Positions 28,199-35,681 of a DNA stretch of 59,449 bases are shown here, piece by piece (the first letter of the stretch is position 1; every line of letters starts with the position of its first letter). Where the stretch lies: NCBI GenBank assembly GCA_028870715.1, contig JAGWOZ010000002.1, positions 1 to 59,449 of the forward strand, written 5' to 3'. Position numbers and translations under genes: made by a program. A model generated the notes under the pieces. It was given only the letters and a program-made list of their open reading frames with translations. It did no database searches and had not been told where the DNA came from. The DNA comes from Betaproteobacteria bacterium (lineage in GTDB: Bacteria > Pseudomonadota > Gammaproteobacteria > Burkholderiales > Burkholderiaceae_C).

Positions 28199-28310
28199 GG
28201 CGTGAAGGTACGAAAGGAATAATCCGGAAAAGCTGAAGGCAGCATCCGCCAACCGTAGCGTGCGGATGCTCGATGTCTCGTGTACTGGCAATACCAGCGC
28301 GCAGCAGGGC

Positions 28311-29390
28311 TCAGGCCCGCACGTCGTCGTTGTACAGGGAACGATCCTTGAACAGCGGCGAGGCGAAGGGCTTGTCTTCCCCGCTATCGTATTCCCGGTG
28401 GTAGCGCTCCAGGCGCTCAATCTCGTTTCTCGAGCCCAACATCACCGGCACGCGTTGGTGCAGTGACGTTGGCTGCACCGTGAGAATGCGGCCACGGCCA
28501 GTGGAGGCGGCCCCTCCGGCCTGCTCGATGATGAAGGCGATGGGATTGGCCTCGTACATCAGGCGCAGGCGGCCTGGCTTGCTTGGATCCTTGGCATCCT
28601 TCGGGTACATGAAAATCCCTCCGCGCATGAGGATGCGGTGCACGTCAGCGACCATGGAGGCGATCCAGCGGGTGTTGAAATCGCGTCCGCGGTCGCCGGT
28701 CTTGCCGGCCTTGCATTCGGCGACATAGCGCTGCACCGGCGGCTCCCAGAACCGCTCGTTGCTGCTGTTGATCGCATATTCGACCGTATCGGCCGGAATC
28801 TGCAGGTCGGGATGGGTGAGAATGAAATTGCCGATCTCACGATCAAGCGTAAAACCATGCGTTCCCTTGCCAACGGTCAGGACCATCATGGTCGACGGAC
28901 CGTAGATGGCATAGCCGGCCGCGACTTGTTCCACGCCCGGGCGCAGGTAATCGGCCACCGTGGGGTCACCGATCTTGCCATGGCGCAGGACGGAGAAAAT
29001 GGTTCCCACCGACACGTTGACGTCGATGTTGGACGAACCGTCGAGCGGATCGAACACGAGGAGGTAAGGACCGCGCTCAAACTCCTTCGGCAGCGTGTAG
29101 GGGTCATCCATTTCCTCGGACGCCATCCCCGCCACCAATCCGCCCCATTCGCAGGCCTGGATCATCGCATCGTTGGAAAGCACGTCCAGCTTTTTCTGGG
29201 TTTCGCCCTGCACGTTCTCGGTGCCCAACGAGCCGAGGAATCCACCGAGCGCGCCTTTGGCTGTCATCGAGGCGATGGCCTTGACGGCGGCCGTGACATC
29301 GATCAGGAGCGCGGCCAGGTCGGACTGGTCTTCTGAGCCGCGGAGTTGTTCGATGAGAAATTTGGAAATGGTGGTGCGGCCTTGCTGCAT
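28311..29390 (-). CDS. cbbF: Fructose-1,6-bisphosphatase, class I
   Basis: This Mg-dependent phosphatase acts on fructose- and probably sedoheptulose-bisphosphate in the Calvin cycle. The 359-residue product starts [15 protein letters not shown]. The active-site block is [20 protein letters not shown], followed by [10 protein letters not shown]. The C-terminal [10 protein letters not shown] and [20 protein letters not shown] are family landmarks. It is the first gene of the operon, about 550 bases from cbbR, and appears to carry an unusually long leader. Confidence 0.95.
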   Translation of the reverse strand: MQQGRTTISKFLIEQLRGSEDQSDLAALLIDVTAAVKAIASMTAKGALGGFLGSLGTENVQGETQKKLDVLSNDAMIQACEWGGLVAGMASEEMDDPYTLPKEFERGPYLLVFDPLDGSSNIDVNVSVGTIFSVLRHGKIGDPTVADYLRPGVEQVAAGYAIYGPSTMMVLTVGKGTHGFTLDREIGNFILTHPDLQIPADTVEYAINSSNERFWEPPVQRYVAECKAGKTGDRGRDFNTRWIASMVADVHRILMRGGIFMYPKDAKDPSKPGRLRLMYEANPIAFIIEQAGGAASTGRGRILTVQPTSLHQRVPVMLGSRNEIERLERYHREYDSGEDKPFASPLFKDRSLYNDDVRA

Positions 29391-29462
29391 GATGAGTCTC
29401 CAGGTTCGAAAACAGAACGGCAAGCCCCGCCAGGGGGCTGAGGCACTCAGGGCGCGCTGCCC

Positions 29463-29493
29463 TTCGGTCCTGCGCGTGGCGCACAGGACCGAA
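29463..29493. repeat. Perfect 10-bp inverted repeat in the cbb leader
   Basis: TTCGGTCCTG and CAGGACCGAA flank an 11-base GC-rich loop. It lies about 75 bases upstream of the cbbF start codon, inside the predicted leader. It has no T-tract in the cbbF direction. Confidence 0.55.
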
Positions 29494-29651
29494 AGAAACG
29501 CGACCCGGGCTCGTGTCGGGTTCGGGACAATCGTCTTGTCGATCGTTGCCCGCGATTGTTGGGTGCTGGCCGGCAGACGCGCAAGACCTGCCCCGGCGAG
29601 GCCGCGCCTCGCTGGCCATCATTGCGCGCCAAACCTTGCCGGCTCCTGACT

Positions 29652-29701
29652 GCTTTTTCAAACACCCTGCGCCGCGACGCACCCAGGACGCTTGAAAAAG
29701 C
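29652..29701. repeat. Perfect 10-bp inverted repeat (GCTTTTTCAA/TTGAAAAAGC)
   Basis: The two arms are 30 bases apart. One arm contains the T-tract that follows the neighbouring GC-rich stem on the minus strand, so the two structures share sequence and could be mutually exclusive in cbbF leader RNA. Confidence 0.5.
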
Positions 29702-29753
29702 CCGCAGCCAGAATTAACGGAGACTCGCATGAACAGAACATTGCGGCTGCGGG
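29701..29753 (-). terminator. Terminator-like stem with T-tract in the cbbF leader
   Basis: On the minus strand CCCGCAGCC pairs with GGCTGCGGG across a 35-base loop, and the stem is followed immediately by CTTTTTC. This has the parts of an intrinsic terminator, though the loop is long. It lies between the predicted cbbF promoter and cbbF itself, so it could act as an attenuator. Confidence 0.35.
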
Positions 29754-29842
29754 AAAAGCTCATCGGTTACCCTTTGAGCCCGTTCACAACTGGCAAGCGC
29801 CCCCACCGCAGATCTGCTGAGGCGACGCTCGATACACCTTGA
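29729..29842 (+). CDS. Possible 37-codon small ORF upstream of cbbR
   Basis: The frame MNRTLRLREKLIGYPLSPF... is basic and has a plausible ribosome-binding site (AACGGAG about 7 bases before the ATG). It has no recognised motif or membrane segment. It lies on the cbbR strand, about 100 bases upstream of cbbR, and its start codon falls inside the loop of an inverted repeat. It may be a chance frame. Confidence 0.22.
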   Translation: MNRTLRLREKLIGYPLSPFTTGKRPHRRSAEATLDTP

Positions 29843-29880
29843 GGATTGCCACCGTTTCAGGTGCAACTCTCTTGCGTGTA

Positions 29881-29909
29881 AATATAAGCCAAGGCGCAAT
29901 TAAGGTAAA
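29881..29909 (-). promoter_or_regulatory. Probable cbb operon promoter
   Basis: On the minus strand TTTACC (4 of 6 -35 matches), a 17-base spacer and TATATT (5 of 6 -10 matches) point to cbbF. Transcription would begin about 480 bases upstream of the cbbF start codon. The -35 hexamer lies inside the CbbR-like inverted repeat. Confidence 0.5.
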
Positions 29910-29917
29910 TTCACCTT
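29901..29917. promoter_or_regulatory. CbbR-type LysR binding site
   Basis: TAAGGTAAATTCA fits the TNA-N7-TNA pattern described for CbbR sites. It is part of the near-perfect palindrome AAGGTAAATTCACCTT (one mismatched pair), 28 bases upstream of the cbbR start. Confidence 0.55.
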
Positions 29918-29944
29918 TTCTTGATTGCGAGTTCAGGATTTCTG

Positions 29945-31009
29945 ATGATGAACATCACCTTGCGCCAGTTGCGTGTGTTCGTTGCCGCGGCGCGGCATCT
30001 GAACTTTGGAAAGGCCGCCAAGGATCTACACCTCACGCCCCCGGCCATTTCCATGCAGATTCGCGATCTGGAACTGCAGGTGGGCTTGCCGCTGTTTGAA
30101 CGCAGCGGCAAATCGGTCAGTCTGACCATGACCGGGGAATACCTTTTGCTGTACGCCCGGCGCATGCTTGCCACCCTCAAGGACGCCGAGGATGCTCTGG
30201 CGCGTTTTCGCGGCCTGCAGACAGGCCGCCTGACAATCGGCATGGTCAGCACCGCGAAGTATTTCGTGCCGCGCCTGCTCAAGCTGTTTCGCGAAGAGCA
30301 CCCCCACATCGAGATCCGCCTGGTGGTCGGCAACCGTGAGCAGCTGGTGTCGCAGTTGCAAGGCAATGATCTGGACCTCGCCATCATGGGTCGCCCACCC
30401 CGTGAGATTGACACACGCGCGGAACCCTTCGCGGCTCATCCACTGGGCGTCGTGTGCGCCCCGGAACATCCGCTGATGGGCGGTGAGCCCACCACAGCCG
30501 CGGCGCTGGCCAACTACGGGTTCATCATTCGTGAAAGCGGCTCAGGAACGCGCACGGCCATGGAAGAGTACCTCCGTCAGCATCGCGTTGACGTGCGCAT
30601 CGAGATGGAGCTGGCCAGCAACGAGACCATTAAGCAGGCGGTGATGTCCGGCATGGGCATCAGCTTCCTGTCGCTGCACAGCATCGGAATGGAATTGCGC
30701 ACGGGCATGATCGGCGTACCCGAAGTTGAAGGCCTGCCGCTCATCCGGCGCTGGCATGTGGTCAATACCGCAGCAAAGATGCTCTCGCCCTCGGCCGAAG
30801 CATTCCGCTACTTTGTTCTGGAACATGGCGAGTCCTATCTGGCGCAGGAATTCGGGCGCTTACAGCCACTTGCACTCGAAGCTGCACAAGCCAAGCCTTC
30901 GGGGGCCAGTCCGTCCTCCCACGTCAATCCTGCAGCGCCAGCCCCCCCAACGCCGCCAGAAAAACCAGCGGTGCCGTCTCGGCGCGCAGCACGCGCGACC
31001 CGAGGCTGA
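29945..31009 (+). CDS. cbbR: LysR-type regulator CbbR
   Basis: This activates the divergent cbb operon in response to metabolites such as NADPH, ATP or PEP (family knowledge). The N-terminal HTH is MMNITLRQLRVFVAAARHLN followed by PPAISMQIRDLELQVGLPLF. The effector domain shows LTIGMVSTAKYFVPRLL, the GNREQLVSQL segment and GSGTRTAMEEYL, all typical of CbbR. Either of two adjacent ATG codons may be the start. At 354 residues it is longer than the usual ~310-325: the end is a Pro/Ala/Arg-rich tail (PAAPAPPTPPEKPAVPS) lying over the 3' end of rsmE on the other strand. Confidence 0.94.
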   Translation: MMNITLRQLRVFVAAARHLNFGKAAKDLHLTPPAISMQIRDLELQVGLPLFERSGKSVSLTMTGEYLLLYARRMLATLKDAEDALARFRGLQTGRLTIGMVSTAKYFVPRLLKLFREEHPHIEIRLVVGNREQLVSQLQGNDLDLAIMGRPPREIDTRAEPFAAHPLGVVCAPEHPLMGGEPTTAAALANYGFIIRESGSGTRTAMEEYLRQHRVDVRIEMELASNETIKQAVMSGMGISFLSLHSIGMELRTGMIGVPEVEGLPLIRRWHVVNTAAKMLSPSAEAFRYFVLEHGESYLAQEFGRLQPLALEAAQAKPSGASPSSHVNPAAPAPPTPPEKPAVPSRRAARATRG

Positions 31010-31712
31010 CCGGCGCAAAGCCCGCGGCCCGCGCCCGCGCCGCTTCCTCGGGGTCCAGGCCACCCTCCGGGCCGCTCAGCGCCAGGATCGAGCGCGCAGC
31101 CAGGGGATCCGCCTGCAAGCTCGCTTCATATCGGGCCGCCCACGCCGCAAAAGGCGCTGCATTCCCCTCGCGCGGTGCGGCCAGCAGGCACCGCGCGCGC
31201 CCTGCCGCATCGCCGCCATCAAAGGCCGGCAAAGTTGCAAGCCAGCTCTGAAGCGAAAGGACCGGCCGGACCTCGGGTATGCGGTTGCGCCCGCACTGCT
31301 CGCATGCTGCAACGACGACGGCCTGCCAATGCGCGACCCGGCGTGCGGCTCGTTCACCCTCCAGGCGCAACACACTGCGCACGGTCATCAAGGGCTGGAT
31401 CGCCGCAACCCCTATTTCGGTCGCCTTTTCCACCAGCCAATCCATGCGGTCATTGGCGGGCATACCCACCGCCAGTGTCACAGCCCACGGCAGCTCTCGC
31501 TCAATCGGCACATGGCCAAGGATCTCGGCGCGCGCCGGGCCTGCGGTCGAGACAAGCCGCGCTTCCCACTCGCCACCACGCCCGTCGAACACATGGAATT
31601 CGTCCCCCGGACGCAGCCGCAACGCATGCAGATGGCGCACCGTGTCTGCCGGCATGTCAAGCACACCCGCGGCGATCGGGCCTGGCAGATGCAGTCGGGG
31701 CACGGAAGACAC
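30924..31712 (-). CDS. rsmE: 16S rRNA (uracil-1498-N3)-methyltransferase
   Basis: This SPOUT-class enzyme methylates U1498 in 16S rRNA. The 262-residue protein has an N-terminal PUA-like region (MSSVPRLHLPGPIAAGVLDM). The knotted SAM-binding domain follows, with WLVEKATEIGVAAIQPL, ILALSGPEGGLDPEEAARA and SLGSRVLRAETAPLVFLAAL, the RsmE hallmark. The 3' end overlaps that of cbbR by 86 bases on opposite strands. It follows tal by 32 bases and is likely cotranscribed with it. Confidence 0.93.
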   Translation of the reverse strand: MSSVPRLHLPGPIAAGVLDMPADTVRHLHALRLRPGDEFHVFDGRGGEWEARLVSTAGPARAEILGHVPIERELPWAVTLAVGMPANDRMDWLVEKATEIGVAAIQPLMTVRSVLRLEGERAARRVAHWQAVVVAACEQCGRNRIPEVRPVLSLQSWLATLPAFDGGDAAGRARCLLAAPREGNAAPFAAWAARYEASLQADPLAARSILALSGPEGGLDPEEAARARAAGFAPVSLGSRVLRAETAPLVFLAALGGLALQD

Positions 31713-31744
31713 TCCGGGAGACGTCAGCGAAACAGCGGCACGGC

Positions 31745-32695
31745 TCAGCGCTGCAAAAGGTCCAGCAATGCCACCGTGTCGGCGGAAAACTGCGCGATGC
31801 CCTCGCTGAGTTTGGTCGTACCCATGACGTCCGTCGCAAGTTCCGCGTCGAATGCCGCCTGCGTCAGGGCAAGGGGCCTGTCGTCCTCGGGGTCGCCGGC
31901 TTGCTCGGGGTCAAGTCGGCGCGGCATCGGGTCGTCGGATTGCGCCAGGGTCTCAAGCAGTGCCGGGGCAATCGTGAGCAGATCGCACCCCGCGAGCGCC
32001 TCGATTTGCGCCGTGTCGCGAAAGCTTGCACCCATCACTTCGGTGCCGATGCCCCGTGACTTGTAGAAACGCCAGATGCGCAACAGGGCGCGCACGCCCG
32101 GATCGCCCGGGCCGCGCATGGCCTGCGCGTCCCAAGCCTCTCCTGCCTGCGTCCGATACCAGTCGGTGATGCGCCCGACGAAAGGTGAAATCAGCTGCAC
32201 GTCGGCGGCCGCGCAGGCTCGCGCCTGAACAAAGGAAAACAGCAGGGTCATGTTGCAGGCGATGCCATCGGCCCGGAGCCTGCGCGCGGCCTCGATCCCG
32301 GCCCAGGTGGAGGCGATCTTGATCAACACGCGCTCACGCGCCACCCCCTGCGCCGCATAAAGCGCATGGATGCGGTGCGCGCGCTTTACTGTCGCCTCAC
32401 AGTCGTGCGAGAGCCGCGCGTCGACCTCGGTGGACACCCGGCCGGGAATGCGCTCGAGGATCTCACAGCCAAAACGCACCAGAAGACGATCCATCGCTGC
32501 GTCGGGGTTGCCACGCACATCCTCGCGCACCTCGGGCAAGGCCAGCAAGGGCGCGTATTCGCGCTGGCGTGTGGCGCGCAGCACGAGGCTCGGGTTCGTG
32601 GTTGCATCTTGTGGCTGCAGGCGCGGCAATTGCAGGTATTCGGCGGTGTCGGCCACGATTGCGCTGACGCGACGTAAAGCTTGCAGGCTATTCAT
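31745..32695 (-). CDS. tal: Transaldolase
   Basis: This pentose-phosphate enzyme transfers a dihydroxyacetone unit through a Schiff-base Lys. The N-terminal DATTNPSLVLRA is the family signature. The catalytic Lys is in RVLIKIASTWAGIEAARRL, and the CNMTLLFSFVQARACA segment follows. The C-terminal EVMGASFRDTAQIEALAGCD also fits. The 316-residue length is normal. It lies outside the cbb operon but next to it. It allows carbon to leave or re-enter the regenerative pathway. Confidence 0.94.
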   Translation of the reverse strand: MNSLQALRRVSAIVADTAEYLQLPRLQPQDATTNPSLVLRATRQREYAPLLALPEVREDVRGNPDAAMDRLLVRFGCEILERIPGRVSTEVDARLSHDCEATVKRAHRIHALYAAQGVARERVLIKIASTWAGIEAARRLRADGIACNMTLLFSFVQARACAAADVQLISPFVGRITDWYRTQAGEAWDAQAMRGPGDPGVRALLRIWRFYKSRGIGTEVMGASFRDTAQIEALAGCDLLTIAPALLETLAQSDDPMPRRLDPEQAGDPEDDRPLALTQAAFDAELATDVMGTTKLSEGIAQFSADTVALLDLLQR

Positions 32696-32755
32696 GGTTG
32701 CATCGTAATGAACATTTGCCCGCGCATTCCCCGTCCCGGCGTGGCACGGGAGCCT

Positions 32756-35515
32756 TCAAGCGGGAAGCGTGCTCGGTTGTTGCGGTGCAGTGGGCTGCTG
32801 CTCGGATGGCGTGCCCAGCACGATGGCCGTCAGGGCCCGCACCGCGGCCCGCTCACGGCTCACGTCTTCAGGCTCGACATGGGCTGCGTGTTTTGCTCCG
32901 CTCAGGCGCGCTTGGTGCTGCAGCCGGCGCAAGTTCCGGTAGGCGTCGGCCGCCCTGTGACCAAGGCCTGCGGGCAAAAGGCCCAGCCGCTCGGCGATCT
33001 GCAGCAAAGCAATGTTTCCCGCATTGGCCACAAGTTCGGGATAAACCGGTGCGTACTCCAAAACCAGTGCCTGCACGGCGAATTCCACGTCCACCATGCC
33101 GCCCTCATCGTGCTTGAGGTCGAACAGGCCGGACCGGTTTGGATGCCCCTCAGCAACCTTGCGCCGCATGGCCAGTATCTCTGCTTGCAGCGCCGCCCTG
33201 TCCCGCGGCATGCGCAGCACCCGCTCGCGGATCATCTCGAAGCGCGCGCCGAGCGCCGCGTCGCCAGCACAGAACCGTGCCCGGGTGAGTGCCTGATGCT
33301 CCCAGGTCCAGGCGGTGTTGCTGCCGCGGCCGAGCTGGTATTGCTCAAAGGCGGCGAGTGTCGTCACCAGCAGGCCCGCGTTGCCGTTGGGGCGCAGGCG
33401 GGTATCGATCTCGAACAATCCGCCCGCTGGCGTGGACGCCGTAAGCCACCACACCAGCTTTCTCGCGAAATTGCCATAGCGCTCAGGAGCGTCAGGATGG
33501 GAGTCGTCGAACAGGAACACGACATCCAGATCGCTTCCATAGCCCAGCTCCTTGCCCCCAAGCTTGCCATAGGCGATGACTGCAAAGGCCGGCTGTTCGC
33601 GGTGGCGGCGCGGCATCTCGCCCCAGCACCAGCGAATGGCCACACCGATCACGGCATCGGCCAGGCCCGAAATCTCGTCCGCCACCTGCTCCACCGTCAG
33701 TTGGCCTGCGAGGTCGCGCACCAGCGTGCGGAACAGCTCCGTGTGAAAACCGCGTCGGAGGATGTCCAAACCCTCGCCAGCATCCCAGGTGGCACGCTGC
33801 ACAAGCCGCGCGCGCTGTTGCTCACATTGCTCGACACAGTCCCGTGCGCTGAAACGCTCGCGCGGCGCGTCAAGAAGTTCGTCCACCACCATGGGGTTGC
33901 GCTTGATGTAATCAGCGGCCCAACTCGACGCTTCCAGAGCGCTCATGAGTCGGGTCAGCGCCTGAGGCTGCTCGGCGAAGAAAGCCAGATAGGTTTCGCG
34001 TCGCCCGATGGCCTCCAGGACGTCGAGCAGGCGCGCCAGCGTCAAGTCTGCATCGCGGCTGCTGGCAGCAATCGCGATGCCGCGCTCGATCACGCGCAGC
34101 ATGCGTGCCCTTCCCGCATCCGACAGGGCTGCATAGCGGGGCGACTGTTCCAGGGCCTTGAGGCGCGCATGGCTGGCCTCGCCGGCGATGCCCGACTTGG
34201 CCAGACTGTGGCGCAGCGCGTCGAGGCTTTCGGCCGGTTTCTTGCAACCCACGCAACGTGGCCCCGTATGCAACAGGGCATCGAACTCTCCGGCCACGAA
34301 TTCGCGTACCGCGTCCAGTGCGCTCAGCAATGCACACACCGGGCGTTTGGACTGAAGATGCGCAGCCGAGAGCTGCGGGCCCATCGCCTGCGCGAGTTGC
34401 TCGAGGTCGGTGTCATCAGTGGGCAGGCTATGGGTCTGCGCATCGTCCAGGTATTGGATGCGATGCTCCAGCTGTCGCAAAAAGGTGTAGCTCTCGGCCA
34501 GTCTGGATGCTGTGTCAGCCTGCAGCAAACCAGCTTGCACAAGCAGCGGCAAAGACTGCAAGGTATTGCGGTTGCGAATCTGCGGCATGCGCCCACCGCG
34601 CACAACCTGCAAGAGCTGCACGATGAACTCGATTTCCCGGATCCCGCCGCGCCCAAGCTTGACGTCGTTCGCGCGGTCGGGCCGGGCCGTAGCGCGGCGG
34701 GTCGCCTCAGCGCGGATTTGGCGGTGCAATCCGCGAAGGGCTTCAAGCATGGCAAAGTCGAGGTACCGCCGCCACACGAAAGGCTCGACCACCGCGTCGA
34801 GCCCATGCAGGGCCATCTGGGCCTGACTGGCACCCACGGGCGATACCACCCGGCTCTTGAGCCAGGCAAAGCGCTCCCACTCCCGGCCCTGGACCTGGAA
34901 ATACTCTTCGAGCATGGCCAAGCTCACCACAGGCGGGCCGCTGTCACCGTTGGGCCGCAGCCGGGTGTCGACGCGAAACACGAAGCCGTCTTCCGTCATG
35001 TCCGAGAGCAACGGGACGAACCGGCGCACGACCTGCGCAAAATACTCGAAATTGGACAGCGGCACGGCGCCGTCGCTCTGCCCGTCCTGATCGTAGACAA
35101 ACACCAGGTCGATGTCGGATGACACATTGAGCTCGTACCCGCCGAGCTTACCCATGCCCACGACCAGAAACTGGGCCTGAGCTCCCTCGGGCGTGCGCGG
35201 CACACCGTGGCGCGCAACAAGCTCCGCATCGGCGTGCTGCAAAGCGTGTGCAATGGCGCTTTCAGCCATGTCGCTTATGCATCGGCACACCGCAACGAGT
35301 GATGCCCCCGACAGCAGATCCTGCTCGATGAGGCGCAGCATGAGCGCACTGCGCACGCGCCGCAGAGCCGCACCGAGCGGCTGGCTGCCGCGCAGCGCCT
35401 GGACCGCAACGTCGATCTCGCCCCGACTCGGCAAACCCGGCTGCCACAGCGCGAGTACATCGTCGAAACGGCCCGCATGGCGGCGGTAAAAGCGGGAATA
35501 CGCGTCGAGTTGCAT
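32756..35515 (-). CDS. glnE: Bifunctional glutamine synthetase adenylyltransferase/adenylyl-removing enzyme
   Basis: GlnE adds or removes AMP on glutamine synthetase under control of PII, setting ammonium assimilation. The 919-residue protein has two nucleotidyltransferase domains. The first carries LNVSSDIDLVFVYDQDG (residues about 125-145), and the second carries ELGYGSDLDVVFLFDDSH (about 655-675). Each has the paired Asp metal ligands. The helical linker contains FAWLKSRVVSPVGAS and the RGGIREIEFIVQLLQVV block. It is divergent from yhdP. The antisense 813-residue frame in the ORF track is a shadow. Confidence 0.95.
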   Translation of the reverse strand: MQLDAYSRFYRRHAGRFDDVLALWQPGLPSRGEIDVAVQALRGSQPLGAALRRVRSALMLRLIEQDLLSGASLVAVCRCISDMAESAIAHALQHADAELVARHGVPRTPEGAQAQFLVVGMGKLGGYELNVSSDIDLVFVYDQDGQSDGAVPLSNFEYFAQVVRRFVPLLSDMTEDGFVFRVDTRLRPNGDSGPPVVSLAMLEEYFQVQGREWERFAWLKSRVVSPVGASQAQMALHGLDAVVEPFVWRRYLDFAMLEALRGLHRQIRAEATRRATARPDRANDVKLGRGGIREIEFIVQLLQVVRGGRMPQIRNRNTLQSLPLLVQAGLLQADTASRLAESYTFLRQLEHRIQYLDDAQTHSLPTDDTDLEQLAQAMGPQLSAAHLQSKRPVCALLSALDAVREFVAGEFDALLHTGPRCVGCKKPAESLDALRHSLAKSGIAGEASHARLKALEQSPRYAALSDAGRARMLRVIERGIAIAASSRDADLTLARLLDVLEAIGRRETYLAFFAEQPQALTRLMSALEASSWAADYIKRNPMVVDELLDAPRERFSARDCVEQCEQQRARLVQRATWDAGEGLDILRRGFHTELFRTLVRDLAGQLTVEQVADEISGLADAVIGVAIRWCWGEMPRRHREQPAFAVIAYGKLGGKELGYGSDLDVVFLFDDSHPDAPERYGNFARKLVWWLTASTPAGGLFEIDTRLRPNGNAGLLVTTLAAFEQYQLGRGSNTAWTWEHQALTRARFCAGDAALGARFEMIRERVLRMPRDRAALQAEILAMRRKVAEGHPNRSGLFDLKHDEGGMVDVEFAVQALVLEYAPVYPELVANAGNIALLQIAERLGLLPAGLGHRAADAYRNLRRLQHQARLSGAKHAAHVEPEDVSRERAAVRALTAIVLGTPSEQQPTAPQQPSTLPA

Positions 35516-35615
35516 GAGCGAGTGGGGACGCCCGGTCCTTCGCCAACGGTTGATGATGGTCGCAGCATATTGCAGGAATGCGCCCTTTGCTCAGACCGGG
35601 TCTTGCCAACGAGGT

Positions 35616-35645
35616 CCAGTCTTGCTCAGGGTCAAGCAAGGCTGG
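35616..35645. repeat. Hairpin in the glnE/yhdP divergent gap
   Basis: CCAGTCTTGCT and AGCAAGGCTGG can pair over 11 positions (one G-U wobble) with an 8-base loop. It lies 37 bases upstream of the chosen yhdP start and has no T-tract. Confidence 0.4.
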
Positions 35646-35681
35646 CCTGTCTGCGCAAGGGTGATGCGCGCGTTCACTACC

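Larger units (their letters stand above)
29391..29944. other. Intergenic region between cbbF and cbbR
   Basis: This 554-base gap holds a probable cbbF promoter, a CbbR-type site, at least three inverted repeats and a 37-codon small ORF, all listed separately. The cbbF-proximal half is GC-rich and the cbbR-proximal 60 bases are AT-rich. Confidence 0.7.

Noticed and set aside
32681-35122. 813-residue plus-strand frame antisense to glnE
   Set aside because: It mirrors glnE codons, has no recognisable domain and is His/Gln/Arg-rich, as GC-rich shadows usually are.
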